From Nocardia macrotermitis (lineage in GTDB: Bacteria; Actinomycetota; Actinomycetes; Mycobacteriales; Mycobacteriaceae), in assembly GCF_009604405.1 (NCBI RefSeq), contig NZ_WEGK01000004.1:372001-436000 (forward strand): a DNA stretch of 64,000 bases, read 5' to 3'. Position numbers and translations under genes: made by a program. This document shows positions 40,088-48,596 of the stretch, in pieces. Within the stretch, counting starts at the first letter, position 1, and the number at the start of each line of letters is the position of its first letter. The notes beneath the pieces are model-generated. The model had not been told where the DNA came from. It saw only the letters and a list, made by a program, of their open reading frames with translations, and did no database searches.

Positions 40088-41251
40088 ATGCAGAACCCGC
40101 CGACCGTCGCGCGTCTCCGCCCGTTCGCCTCGACCATCTTCGCCGAGATGACCGAACTGGCCGTGCGGCACGGCGCGGTCAATCTGGGACAGGGTTTTCC
40201 GGACTCGGACGGGCCGAAATCCATGCTCGAGGTGGCCGAGCGAGCGATCGCGGAGGGGTTCAATCAGTATCCGCCCGGTCGCGGGGTGCCGGTGTTGCGG
40301 CAGGCGATCGCGCGGGATCGCGCCGCGCGGTACGGCACCTCCTACGATCCGGACCGCGAGATCCTGGTCACGGTCGGCGCCACCGAGGCGATCAGCGCCG
40401 CGGTCCTCGGCCTGGTCGAGCCCGGCGAGGAGGTGGTGCTGATCGAGCCGTACTACGACTCGTACGCCGCGGCGGTCGCCCTGGCCGGAGCCACCCGCCG
40501 CACCGCACGCCTGGTGCCCGACGGCGACGGTTTCGCCCTCGACCTGGACAGTCTGCGCGCCGCGATCACCCCGAAAACCCGTCTGCTGCTGTTGAATTCG
40601 CCGCACAACCCGACCGGGACGGTACTGGGTCGCGCGGATCTGCTGGCCATCGCCGAACTGGCTCGCGAACACGATCTCATCGTGGTCACCGACGAGGTCT
40701 ACGAGCACTTGACCTTCGACGGGCACGAGCACATCAGCATCTCCACCCTGCCCGGCATGTTCGAACGTACCGTCGTGATATCCAGTGCCGCAAAGACTTT
40801 CAGTGTCACCGGCTGGAAGATCGGCTGGGCCTGCGCGCCCGCGCCGCTGCTCGACGGGGTGCTGGCCGCCAAACAATTCCTCACCTTCGTCGGCGGCGGG
40901 CCGTTCCAGCCCGCTGTCGCGCACGCTCTCGACAACGAGATGCCCTGGGTGGCGACATTGCGGGATACCTTGTCGGACAAGCGCATCCGGCTGTCCAAGG
41001 CTCTGCAAGAGGCCGAATTCGGCGTCAAACGCAGCGACGGGACCTATTTCGTGTGCGCCGATATCACGCCCTTGACCGCCGCCGACGCCATGACCTTCTG
41101 CCGCGAACTCCCTGAGCGTCTCGGTGTGGCCGCGGTCCCCGTGTCCGTCTTCGCCGACGACAAGGAATCCTGGAATCGCTTGGTGCGCTTCACGTTCTGC
41201 AAGAAGGAGGAAACCATCGCCGAGGGAGTCCGCCGCCTCACGCCCAACTGA
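40088..41251 (+). CDS. PLP-dependent aminotransferase (Rv0858c/DapC-like)
   Basis: Fold-type I class I/II aminotransferase, 387 aa from the ATG at 40088. Motifs: LGQGFPDSDGP, NQYPPGRGVPVLRQAIA, LVTVGATEAISAA, NSPHNPTGTVL (Asn and Asp region), TDEVYEHLTFD, SSAAKTFSVTGWKIGW with the Schiff-base Lys, and a late Arg in WNRLVRFTFCK. The closest remembered relative is M. tuberculosis Rv0858c, annotated as N-succinyldiaminopimelate aminotransferase; the sequence also resembles kynurenine/glutamine transaminases, so the substrate is uncertain. Divergent from the XPB gene. Confidence 0.9.
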   Translation: MQNPPTVARLRPFASTIFAEMTELAVRHGAVNLGQGFPDSDGPKSMLEVAERAIAEGFNQYPPGRGVPVLRQAIARDRAARYGTSYDPDREILVTVGATEAISAAVLGLVEPGEEVVLIEPYYDSYAAAVALAGATRRTARLVPDGDGFALDLDSLRAAITPKTRLLLLNSPHNPTGTVLGRADLLAIAELAREHDLIVVTDEVYEHLTFDGHEHISISTLPGMFERTVVISSAAKTFSVTGWKIGWACAPAPLLDGVLAAKQFLTFVGGGPFQPAVAHALDNEMPWVATLRDTLSDKRIRLSKALQEAEFGVKRSDGTYFVCADITPLTAADAMTFCRELPERLGVAAVPVSVFADDKESWNRLVRFTFCKKEETIAEGVRRLTPN

Positions 41252-41281
41252 TCGAGAGCGCCTCACGTGCCGCAGCGACGA

Positions 41282-41929
41282 TCACGCGGCCGGTAGCGGA
41301 CGCGAATGCTCGGTCGCGAGCACGACAGCGATCGTGCCGAGCAGAGTCCCGGTGACCCACCGCTGAATCCGCAACCACAGCGGCCGTTCCCCGAGGAACC
41401 CCGCGATGGCCCCCGCACCCAGCACGATCAGCCCGTTCACGGTGAGCGCGACGGCGATCTGCACCCCGCCCAGGCACAGGCTCTGCAACCAGATCCGTCC
41501 CTGCGCGGGCACCACGAACTGCGGGATCAACGCCATGTACATGATCGCGATCTTCGGATTCAGCAGATTGGTCAGCAGCCCCATCCCGAACAGCCGCCAC
41601 GTCGAATCCGCCGGGAGCGCACTGGGCGCGAACGCCGATATTCCCCCGGGCCGCAACGTCTTCCACGCCAACCACCCGAGATACAGCGCCCCCGCCAGCT
41701 TCACCCCGACGTACAACTCCGGCACCACCGCGAACACCGTCGTGATCCCCGCCGCCGCAGCCGTCAGATAGCACAGAAATCCGACCGCGACCCCGCCCAA
41801 CGACACCAACCCCGCCCGCCGCCCCTGCGACACCGTCCGCGACACCAGATACATCATGTTCGGCCCGGGCGTCAGCACCAGCCCCAGCGCCGCCAACACA
41901 ACCCCGACCACCGCAGTCATCCCGATCAT
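41282..41929 (-). CDS. LysE family translocator
   Basis: 215-aa membrane exporter of the LysE/RhtB type from the ATG at 41929. Motifs: LVLTPGPNMMYLVSRTVSQGRRAGLVSLGGVAVG at the N-terminus, LYLGWLAWKTLRPGG, and MGLLTNLLNPKIAIMYMALIPQFV. Converges with the aminotransferase gene (30 bp between stops). The longer open frame to 42304 adds a non-conserved head. Confidence 0.92.
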   Translation of the reverse strand: MIGMTAVVGVVLAALGLVLTPGPNMMYLVSRTVSQGRRAGLVSLGGVAVGFLCYLTAAAAGITTVFAVVPELYVGVKLAGALYLGWLAWKTLRPGGISAFAPSALPADSTWRLFGMGLLTNLLNPKIAIMYMALIPQFVVPAQGRIWLQSLCLGGVQIAVALTVNGLIVLGAGAIAGFLGERPLWLRIQRWVTGTLLGTIAVVLATEHSRPLPAA

Positions 41930-42285
41930 GAACTCATACTGGCCCGCCCGATCCCCCACTGTCGCGGTCCAATCCGAACCCACTGGCCTCCGACCGAGCA
42001 CTCGACACGCCCGCCCGACCATCCGCCGAAGCGTCCGGCACCAACCACCTGGACCACTCGTCGAAGGTGCGAAATCTTTGCCGATGCAACATGATCCACG
42101 CACAAGCGCACTACCGCAGCATGCTGTGTGATGCCGGTCCGAAGAGGGATCACGCCCGGAGCTCGTACTGTCCGACGGTGAATGGCGCAAGGCGTCTCGG
42201 GGCGAGGATACTTCCCGGTACCACACAGTCATCGAGCATGTGACTCGCCGAGCACGCAGTTCAGCGGACGCACAGCCCCGGGCAT
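41930..42285. other. Intergenic region, about 355 bp, no gene seen
   Basis: Upstream region of the LysE gene and downstream region of the DAHP synthase terminator. I see only open frames without conserved features. Confidence 0.4.
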
Positions 42286-42321
42286 GCTCGGGTGGCGGCC
42301 GCATTCGACCGCCACCCGAGC
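42286..42321 (-). terminator. Terminator hairpin after DAHP synthase
   Basis: A perfect 13-bp stem GCTCGGGTGGCGG / CCGCCACCCGAGC with a 10-base loop, 26 bp beyond the aroG stop. No T-run. Confidence 0.88.
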
Positions 42322-42346
42322 CGCGCCTGATGTCGAGTCGGCGATG

Positions 42347-43441
42347 TCACGAATTCTCAGCGGAACCGGCGGCCTCGGCCAACCGGTCCAATTGCGCTGC
42401 GGTGGTATCCCAATCGAGGCAGGCGTCGGTGATGGATTGGCCGTAGGTGAGGTCGGCGGCGTGGCCGAGGGTCAGGTCCTGGCGGCCCGCGATCAGGAAG
42501 CTTTCCATCATCAGCCCGACGACGCTGCGGTCACCCGCCGCGCGACGTTCGGCGATATCGGTGACGACGTCGACCTGCCGGTTGTGATCCTTGTTGCTGT
42601 TGCCATGACTGGCGTCGACCACCACGCGCTGCGGCAGCTTCGCCTTCTCCAACCGCAGGCACGCCTCGGCGACCGACGCGGCGTCGTAGTTGGTCCCGTT
42701 GCTGCCACCCCGCAGGATGACGTGGCAGTCCGGATTCCCCGACGTCCGGATCAACGCCGACCGCCCGTCCAGATCGGTCCCCGGGAAGACGTGGCTGGCC
42801 CCCGCCGCCCGCACCCCGTCCACGGCGACCTGCACATCACCGTCGGTCCCGTTCTTGATCCCGACCGGCATCGACAACGCGCTGGACAGCTGCCGGTGCA
42901 CCTGACTGGCCGCGGTCCGCGCACCGATCGCACCGTACGAGACCAGGTCAGCGATGTACTGCGGGGTGATCGGATCGAGGAATTCGCACGCGACCGGCAG
43001 CCCGAGCGCGGTGATGTCGACCAGCAGCCGCCGCCCCAGGCCGAGTCCGGTGTTGACGTCGAACGACCCGTCCAGGTGCGGATCGTTGATCAGGCCCTTC
43101 CAGCCGAGCGTGGTGCGCGGCTTCTCGAAGTACACCCGCATCACCACGTGCAGCCGGTCGGACAGTTCGGCGGATTTGGCGGCCAGCCGCCGCGCGTAGT
43201 CCATCGCGGCCTCGGTATCGTGCACCGAACACGGTCCGACGATGACCATCAGGCGGTCGTCGTCCCCGTTCAGCACGTCGACGGTGGCCTTGCGGCCCGC
43301 GCGGACGATATCGGCGAGGGTGTTGTCGATGGGGTGCGAGCGTCGCACGTCGGCGGGCGAGAGCAACGGGCTCACGCTCAGCGTGCGACGGTCGTCCAGA
43401 TCGGCGAGAGGATTCGCGGCGGCATCGGCTGCGATGGTCAT
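42347..43441 (-). CDS. aroG: 3-deoxy-7-phosphoheptulonate synthase, type I (AroF/AroG class)
   Basis: First enzyme of the shikimate pathway (DAHP from erythrose 4-phosphate and PEP), 364 aa from the ATG at 43441. Type I motifs: VIVGPCSVHDTEAAMDYA, VMRVYFEKPRTTLGWKGLINDP, INTGLGLGRRLL-like, LDPITPQYIADLVSYGAIGARTAASQVHR, GIKNGTDG, LRGGSNGTNYD and VVDASHGNSNKDH. This is the AroAI-alpha class, distinct from the type II enzyme of mycobacteria. A leader peptide rich in aromatic residues lies upstream (43524-43589), suggesting attenuation control. Choice of aroG rather than aroF is nominal. Confidence 0.95.
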   Translation of the reverse strand: MTIAADAAANPLADLDDRRTLSVSPLLSPADVRRSHPIDNTLADIVRAGRKATVDVLNGDDDRLMVIVGPCSVHDTEAAMDYARRLAAKSAELSDRLHVVMRVYFEKPRTTLGWKGLINDPHLDGSFDVNTGLGLGRRLLVDITALGLPVACEFLDPITPQYIADLVSYGAIGARTAASQVHRQLSSALSMPVGIKNGTDGDVQVAVDGVRAAGASHVFPGTDLDGRSALIRTSGNPDCHVILRGGSNGTNYDAASVAEACLRLEKAKLPQRVVVDASHGNSNKDHNRQVDVVTDIAERRAAGDRSVVGLMMESFLIAGRQDLTLGHAADLTYGQSITDACLDWDTTAAQLDRLAEAAGSAENS

Positions 43442-43491
43442 CGTGGTGGGTTCCTGATCTCTAGGCCGGCCCACCGAGAGGATTTACCCGT

Positions 43492-43511
43492 CGAGCCGGT
43501 AGTCCGGCTCG
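43492..43511 (-). promoter_or_regulatory. RNA hairpin between leader peptide and aroG
   Basis: CGAGCCGG / CCGGCTCG stem of 8 bp with a four-base loop, starting 12 bp after the leader-peptide stop. No T-run follows, so termination would need other elements or the hairpin acts at translation. Confidence 0.6.
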
Positions 43512-43523
43512 GGGTGAATTAGG

Positions 43524-43589
43524 TCAGCGCGGTTCACCGACCGACCCACCCGGGGCCGGGGAGATAAACCAGAAATACGCGCGCTGCAC
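43524..43589 (-). CDS. Aromatic leader peptide of aroG, 21 aa
   Basis: The short frame begins with GTG at 43589 and reads M-Q-R-A-Y-F-W-F-I-S, then P-A-P-G-G-S-V-G-E-P-R and TGA at 43524, 82 bp before aroG. Four aromatic residues in a row (Tyr-Phe-Trp-Phe) covering all three end products of the pathway are the mark of an attenuator. On the minus strand a TAGAGT -10-like box ends seven bases before the GTG, so the transcript is probably leaderless. An aroF leader (AroR) controlled by attenuation is known in Corynebacterium glutamicum; equivalence here is inference. Confidence 0.7.
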   Translation of the reverse strand: MQRAYFWFISPAPGGSVGEPR

Positions 43590-43707
43590 GTCGGCGACTC
43601 TAGCAGATCCCACCCGGCGCACATCCTGTCCCATCCGCACCGCATCCGGGACGCGGCCCGGATCGGATCGAAAGATCCTGCGCCGGGCCGTATTCCGCGT
43701 CTCATAC

Positions 43708-44181
43708 TCAGCCGAACATGCCCGGCTGGTAGCTACCCGCGGGCGTCTGCGCGATCACATTGAACCGGTTGTAGGCGTTGATCACCGCGATGACCGAGAT
43801 CAGCGCGCCGATCTGCTCGTCGTCGTAATGCTTGCGCACCTGCTCCCAGACCTCGTCGCTGACGCCGGTCTGCGCGTCGGCGATCCGGGTGCCCTCCTCG
43901 GCCAGGGCGAGCGCGGCCCGCTCGGGCTCGGTGAAGACGGTGGCCTCGCGCCAGGCCGCGACCAGGTTGAGCCGCACCCAGTCCTCGCCGCCCGCCACCG
44001 CGTCCTTGGCGTGCATATCGGTGCAGAAGCCGCAGCCGTTGATCTGGCTGGCCCGCAACTTCACCAGTTCCTGCGTGCGCTTGGGCAGCGTCGACTGATC
44101 GAGGATCTGCCCCACGGCGCCCAGCCGCTTGATGACCTTCGCGATGACGTCGATCTCGAATGCGTTCACACGAGCTTCCAT
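43708..44181 (-). CDS. Carboxymuconolactone decarboxylase (AhpD-like) family protein
   Basis: 157-aa protein with the AhpD-type redox motif NGCGFCTDMHAKDAV (C-x2-C-x3-H) and the flanking helices RTQELVKLRASQ and ERAALALAEEGTRI of the peroxidase-related subgroup. Likely a small hydroperoxide or disulfide reductase-type enzyme; many actinomycete members have no assigned substrate. ATG at 44181 (EARVNAFEID). No partner gene nearby. Confidence 0.92.
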   Translation of the reverse strand: MEARVNAFEIDVIAKVIKRLGAVGQILDQSTLPKRTQELVKLRASQINGCGFCTDMHAKDAVAGGEDWVRLNLVAAWREATVFTEPERAALALAEEGTRIADAQTGVSDEVWEQVRKHYDDEQIGALISVIAVINAYNRFNVIAQTPAGSYQPGMFG

Positions 44182-44305
44182 GACTGTTGTCCTCACTCTC
44201 GCGATGCCGCCCCGTCGGCGGCGCTACACAAGGAAGACGCCGTACCCCGGCCCGGTGTGACATCCGGGAAAGTGACCTGCATCACCCGCATCGGGATATT
44301 CGCTG

Positions 44306-45181
44306 TCAGCCGAAGTTGTAGGTGACCTTGGTCAGCTGTTCGGACAGATCCCACAGGCGGCGGGCGGTGACCTCGTCCTTGGAGGCGGCCGAGGAACCGC
44401 TGGGACCGGGGTGCCCGCGCATGCCGCCGAGACGGTTCGGGCCGTAGAAACCGCCGGGTTCGACGTCGGCGGTGGCGGCGTACAGGCTCGGCAGCGCGCC
44501 CATCTCCGCGCTCTGCGCCAGGATGCGGTTGCCCAGCGGCATGATCAGGTGGACCAGGGAATCGGTGTGGAACATCAGATCGGTCGCGGCGTAGCCGGGG
44601 TGCGCGGAGACGGAGAGCTTGTCCGAACCGTGCAAGGTCAGGCGGCGCTGCAATTCGCGGGCGAACATCAGATTCGCGAGTTTGGCCTGCCCGTACGCCT
44701 GCCAGCGGTTGTACCGGCGATGTTCCCAGTTCGGATCGGCCAGATTGATCCGCCCGATCAGATGCGCACCGCTGGATACCGTGACGATCCGGTCGGAGAT
44801 CTTGTCCAGCAGCAGTCCGGTGAGCGCGAAATGGCCGAGATGGTTTGTGCCGAACTGCATTTCGAAGCCCTGCGCGGTGTGGGTCAGCGGCAGCGCCATC
44901 ACTCCGGCGTTGTTGATCAGCACGTCGGCGGGGCCGACGGCGTCGGCGAACTCGCGCACCGAGTCCAGGTCGGCCAGATCCAGGCGGCGCACCTGCGCGC
45001 GCTCGCCGATACTGTCCGCTACCGCCCGCGCCTTCACCTCGTTGCGACAGGCCATGATCACCCGCGCGCCCGCACCGGCCAGCGCTCGCGCGGTCACCTC
45101 ACCCAGTCCGCCATTGGCTCCGGTGACGATGAAGGTCCGGCCGCTCTGATCGGGGATGTCGGCGATATCCCACTCACTCAC
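44306..45181 (-). CDS. Short-chain dehydrogenase/reductase
   Basis: NAD(P)-dependent oxidoreductase of 291 aa, GTG at 45181 (SEWDIADIPDQSGRTFIVTG). Rossmann motif TGANGGLG, then CRN at the second strand end as in retinol-dehydrogenase-like SDRs, NNAGVM, the Ser of VSSGAHLIG, and the catalytic YGQAKLAN (Y-x3-K). The C-terminal region GGFYGPNRLGGMRGHPG is typical of the RDH/oxidoreductase subgroup. Divergent from nbtT; the iron box at 45270 lies between them. Substrate unknown. Confidence 0.92.
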   Translation of the reverse strand: MSEWDIADIPDQSGRTFIVTGANGGLGEVTARALAGAGARVIMACRNEVKARAVADSIGERAQVRRLDLADLDSVREFADAVGPADVLINNAGVMALPLTHTAQGFEMQFGTNHLGHFALTGLLLDKISDRIVTVSSGAHLIGRINLADPNWEHRRYNRWQAYGQAKLANLMFARELQRRLTLHGSDKLSVSAHPGYAATDLMFHTDSLVHLIMPLGNRILAQSAEMGALPSLYAATADVEPGGFYGPNRLGGMRGHPGPSGSSAASKDEVTARRLWDLSEQLTKVTYNFG

Positions 45182-45269
45182 GCCCCCGAGTCTAGAGCCC
45201 GGCTTCCCCGGCGTGTCGCACCCGGCGATCCGGCCGGGCAACTGCCGGCACATCCCAGAAATTCATGAG

Positions 45270-45288
45270 ATAGGGTTGCCTAACCTGA
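45270..45288. promoter_or_regulatory. Iron box (IdeR/DmdR type) upstream of nbtT
   Basis: ATAGGGTTGCCTAACCTGA fits the 19-bp consensus TTAGGTTAGGCTAACCTAA at most positions, 45 bp before the nbtT start. Predicts repression by an iron-dependent regulator. Confidence 0.8.
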
Positions 45289-45332
45289 GTAACCGGCATC
45301 CCGGGTTGCATCGTGAGCGTGAGGCAGGACCT

Positions 45333-46940
45333 GTGACATCGACATCGACGGCACACGACGGATTCACCCCCATCCCAACCGAATTCGCCGAGGCGTATCG
45401 CGCGGCCGGATACTGGGACGGCCGCCCCCTCGGTGAACTGCTGCGCGCGGCGGCCCGGCAGTGGCCGGATCGCCCGGCGCTGCTGGACGAGGCCGGGACC
45501 CGCAGTTATCGCGAACTCGACGCCGCGGCGGACCGGATGGCGCACGGCTTCCTGGCCACCGGTATCGAACCCGGCGACCGGGTGCTCGTGCAGTTGCCGA
45601 ACGTCCCGGAATTCGTTGTCGCACTGTTCGGCCTGCTGCGTGCCGGGGCGATTCCGGTGCTGACCCTGCCCGCGCATCGCCGGGCCGAGATCGAGCATCT
45701 GACCGAATTGTCCGGTGCGGTGGCATATCTCACAGCCGACCGCGTCGGCGATTTCGACCATCGCGAACTGGCGGCGCAGGTGCAAGCCCGGGTACCCCGA
45801 CTGCGGCAGGTCTTCGTCGTCGGCGATCCGGGCCCGTTCACCGCACTGGATTCCCTTCCCCGCGACGGGGATTCGCTACCCGAGGTGCCCGCCGGCGCGA
45901 TCGCGGTGATGCTGGTCTCGGGCGGCACCACCGGCCTGCCCAAACTCATCGCCCGCACCCACGACGACTACGGCTACAACGCGCGGGCCAGCGCCGAGAT
46001 CTGCGGATTCGGCCCGCAGGACGTCTACCTCGCGACTCTGCCGGCGGCGCACAACTTTCCGCTGTCCTGTCCCGGCATCCTGGGCACGATCGGGACCGGC
46101 GGGGCGATCGCGCTGCTGTCCGATCCAAGTCCGGAATCCGCGTTCGCGGCCATCGAACGTCATCGCGTCACGGTGACCTCGGTCGTCCCGCCGCTGGCGC
46201 AATTGTGGTGCGCCGCAACCGAATGGGAGGACGCCGATCTGTCCTCGCTGCGGTTGTTGCAGGTCGGCGGGGCCAAACTCGCCGAGGCGAACGCCCGCAC
46301 GGTACGGCCCACGCTCGGCGCGACCCTGCAACAGGTGTTCGGCATGGCGGAGGGCCTGATCAACTACACCCGCCTGGACGATTCGGACGATCTCGTCTGC
46401 ACCACCCAGGGCCGACCGCTCTCCCCCGACGACGAGATCCGCGTGGTCGACGCGTCCGGCAACGACGTCCCGCCCGGCGAAGAGGGCGAGCTGCTGACCC
46501 GCGGGCCGTACACGTTGCGCGGTTACTACCGTGCGCCGGAACACAATTCACGCTCGTTCACCCCCGACGGCTACTACCGCAGCGGAGATCTGGTGCGGCA
46601 GCTGCCGAGCGGCCATCTCATCGTGTCCGGCCGGATCAAGGATGTGATCAATCGCGGCGGCGAGAACGTCTCCTGCGACGAACTCGAGGAACATCTGCTC
46701 GCCCACCCCGCGATCCGGCACGCGGCCGCGGTCGGACTGCCCGATCCCGTACTGGGCGAGAAGGTCTGCGTCGTCCTGGTCACCCAGAGCGAGAATCCGA
46801 CCCTCGCCGAGCTCAGACAGTTCCTCACCGACCGTGGCCTGGCCGGGTTCAAACACCCTGACCTGCTGCACTTCTCGACGAGTCTGCCGCTGACCGCCGT
46901 CGGGAAGATCGACAAGAAGGCGCTGCGCGCGTCGCTGTGA
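45333..46940 (+). CDS. nbtT: Salicylate-AMP ligase for siderophore synthesis
   Basis: Aryl-acid adenylating enzyme (EntE/DhbE/MbtA family), 535 aa, GTG at 45333 after a GAGGCAGGA ribosome site. Motifs: LVSGGTTGLPKLIARTH (P-loop), FGMAEGLINYTRLDD, DGYYRSGDLV, SGRIKDVINRGGENVSCDELE and the C-terminal GKIDKKALR. The substrate loop reads HNFPLSCPG; the Cys sits where 2,3-dihydroxybenzoate enzymes have Ser, which I take as favouring salicylate. It activates salicylate for the nocobactin/mycobactin-type assembly line, whose NRPS genes are not in this window. Convergent with the salicylate synthase. Confidence 0.93.
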   Translation: MTSTSTAHDGFTPIPTEFAEAYRAAGYWDGRPLGELLRAAARQWPDRPALLDEAGTRSYRELDAAADRMAHGFLATGIEPGDRVLVQLPNVPEFVVALFGLLRAGAIPVLTLPAHRRAEIEHLTELSGAVAYLTADRVGDFDHRELAAQVQARVPRLRQVFVVGDPGPFTALDSLPRDGDSLPEVPAGAIAVMLVSGGTTGLPKLIARTHDDYGYNARASAEICGFGPQDVYLATLPAAHNFPLSCPGILGTIGTGGAIALLSDPSPESAFAAIERHRVTVTSVVPPLAQLWCAATEWEDADLSSLRLLQVGGAKLAEANARTVRPTLGATLQQVFGMAEGLINYTRLDDSDDLVCTTQGRPLSPDDEIRVVDASGNDVPPGEEGELLTRGPYTLRGYYRAPEHNSRSFTPDGYYRSGDLVRQLPSGHLIVSGRIKDVINRGGENVSCDELEEHLLAHPAIRHAAAVGLPDPVLGEKVCVVLVTQSENPTLAELRQFLTDRGLAGFKHPDLLHFSTSLPLTAVGKIDKKALRASL

Positions 46941-47018
46941 ACCCCGCCCGCAGCCGAGCTCGATCACGGCTGCGGCACAAGGCATCCCACTGATCACCGC
47001 ATGCGCCGATCACGACGA

Positions 47019-47047
47019 GCCGCCCGCGACAGGGCCCCGCGGGCGGC
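47019..47047. terminator. Bidirectional hairpin between nbtT and nbtS
   Basis: GCCGCCCGC (47019-47027) and GCGGGCGGC (47039-47047) form a 9-bp stem between the two convergent stops. Confidence 0.75.
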
Positions 47048-47058
47048 CCGTGTGACAA

Positions 47059-48420
47059 CTAAGCCTTCACCACGTACGGAGCAACACTGCGCAGCTTCTC
47101 GCAGGTCTCCTCGAATTCCCTGGTGGGAGTGGACTGAGACACGATCCCGGCACCGGCACGCAACCACGCGCCGTCGGGCGTCTGATAGACCGCGCGCAAC
47201 ACCAGCGTCGCCTCCAACGCGCCCTCGCCCGAAACCGTCACCACCGCACCGGAATACAACCCGCGCGCGTCGTGATCGAGCCGGAACACCGCATCGACCC
47301 CGTCCCGCTTGGGAATTCCCGACGCGGTCACCGACGGGAACAGCTTTTCCAATGCCTCCCAGGGGCTTCGACCGCTGTCGAGGCGACCGCGCACCGTGGA
47401 GGCCAGATGCTGCACACTCCCACGCTCGCGCACGGCCATGAAATCCGAGACGACCGTGGTGTCCGGCGCGGCCACCGCGGCGATCTCGGTAAAGGAGGTC
47501 TGCACCGAGATCGCGTGCTCGACGATCTCCTTCGGATCGGACACCAGTTCGGCGCGCGCGGCCGCGTCGACCTCCGCGCCACGACCGAATGCCCTTGTCC
47601 CCGCGAGCGGTTCGGTGGTCACCACGCGATCGGCGTCGACCGATACCACCAGCTCCGGACTGTATCCGGCCGCCTCCAGACCGCCCAGCCGCAACAGGAA
47701 CGAGCGCGCCGGAGTGTTGTGCACCCGGCCCAGCCGATAACTGGCGGGCACGTCCACCGGGAACGGCAATTCCACTCGGCGCGAGAGGATCACCTTCTGA
47801 TAGCGGCCGCCGCGGATCTCGTCGACCGCGGTACCCACCCGATCCCGGTAACCGGTCGGATCCGCGGAGATGTCGACCGGATGCGCCCGCGGCAGCCCGC
47901 TGTCCTGCGCGGAGTCGATCAGCTCACGGATCTCGGCACTCTCGGAATCGGTTGCGCCACTGATCCGTACACCGTCGGCGTCGATGTGCACCTCGATGCG
48001 CGGGATCATCAGATGAGCCAGCGGGGTGCGCTCGGACAGATGCGCGGTCGCCTCCAAGGCCCAGGCGCAGAACTCGAATCCGATCCAGCCGTACGCATTA
48101 CGCCCGGCCAGCGGCAGCCCGGCCAGCGCCCGATCGATCACCTGCGCCGGACGCCCCTGCCACGACTGCGCGGAATTGCTTCCGTCCCAGCCGATCCGGA
48201 GTTCGGAGGCGTCGAGTTCGACACTGCCGATCGGATCGGCCGCGAAAACCCACTCGCCGGGGCGTTCGTACATCACGTACTCCCCGAACCGGTCACAGGC
48301 CGCCAGCGCGGCCATCGCCGCGGGCGCATCGAATCCCCCGGGGCCGTCGCGATCCGCGGTGAGCATCGCCCCCGGACCCTCTTCATACCCGATCCGCACG
48401 CGGTCGTCCGTGGTCGACAC
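47059..48420 (-). CDS. nbtS: Salicylate synthase (MbtI/Irp9 type)
   Basis: Magnesium-dependent chorismate-utilising enzyme, 453 aa, making salicylate via isochorismate. Aligns with MbtI over most of its length: AGRYHKVILSR-like GGRYQKVILSRRVELPFPVD, RLGRVHNTPARSFLLRLGGLEAAGYSPELV, TEPLAGTRAFGRG, SDPKEIVEHAISVQTSF, DFMAVRERGSVQHL, FPSVTASGIPKRDGV, GLYSGAVV, LRAGAGIV and REFEETCEKLRS. GTG start at 48420; two iron boxes lie directly upstream, predicting derepression when iron is scarce. Works with NbtT. Confidence 0.95.
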   Translation of the reverse strand: MSTTDDRVRIGYEEGPGAMLTADRDGPGGFDAPAAMAALAACDRFGEYVMYERPGEWVFAADPIGSVELDASELRIGWDGSNSAQSWQGRPAQVIDRALAGLPLAGRNAYGWIGFEFCAWALEATAHLSERTPLAHLMIPRIEVHIDADGVRISGATDSESAEIRELIDSAQDSGLPRAHPVDISADPTGYRDRVGTAVDEIRGGRYQKVILSRRVELPFPVDVPASYRLGRVHNTPARSFLLRLGGLEAAGYSPELVVSVDADRVVTTEPLAGTRAFGRGAEVDAAARAELVSDPKEIVEHAISVQTSFTEIAAVAAPDTTVVSDFMAVRERGSVQHLASTVRGRLDSGRSPWEALEKLFPSVTASGIPKRDGVDAVFRLDHDARGLYSGAVVTVSGEGALEATLVLRAVYQTPDGAWLRAGAGIVSQSTPTREFEETCEKLRSVAPYVVKA

Positions 48421-48429
48421 CGAACCTCC

Positions 48430-48448
48430 AAGGTTATGCTTACCTAAT
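48430..48448. promoter_or_regulatory. Iron box 1 upstream of nbtS
   Basis: AAGGTTATGCTTACCTAAT fits the IdeR/DmdR 19-bp palindrome, 9 bp before the start codon of nbtS. Confidence 0.85.
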
Positions 48449-48458
48449 CAACAGTGGT

Positions 48459-48477
48459 GAGGTTAGCATTACCTGAC
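48459..48477. promoter_or_regulatory. Iron box 2 upstream of nbtS
   Basis: GAGGTTAGCATTACCTGAC is a second IdeR/DmdR-type palindrome 29 bp from the first (same face after almost three helical turns). Confidence 0.85.
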
Positions 48478-48596
48478 AAGATTTTGGGACGGCGGGAACC
48501 AGAACACCGATCCGGCGAACTCCTCGCCAACCTCCTGCGCGAAACACCTCGAACGGGCTTCAATGGGGATTGCGTCACACGTAGGAGGTCCACGCC

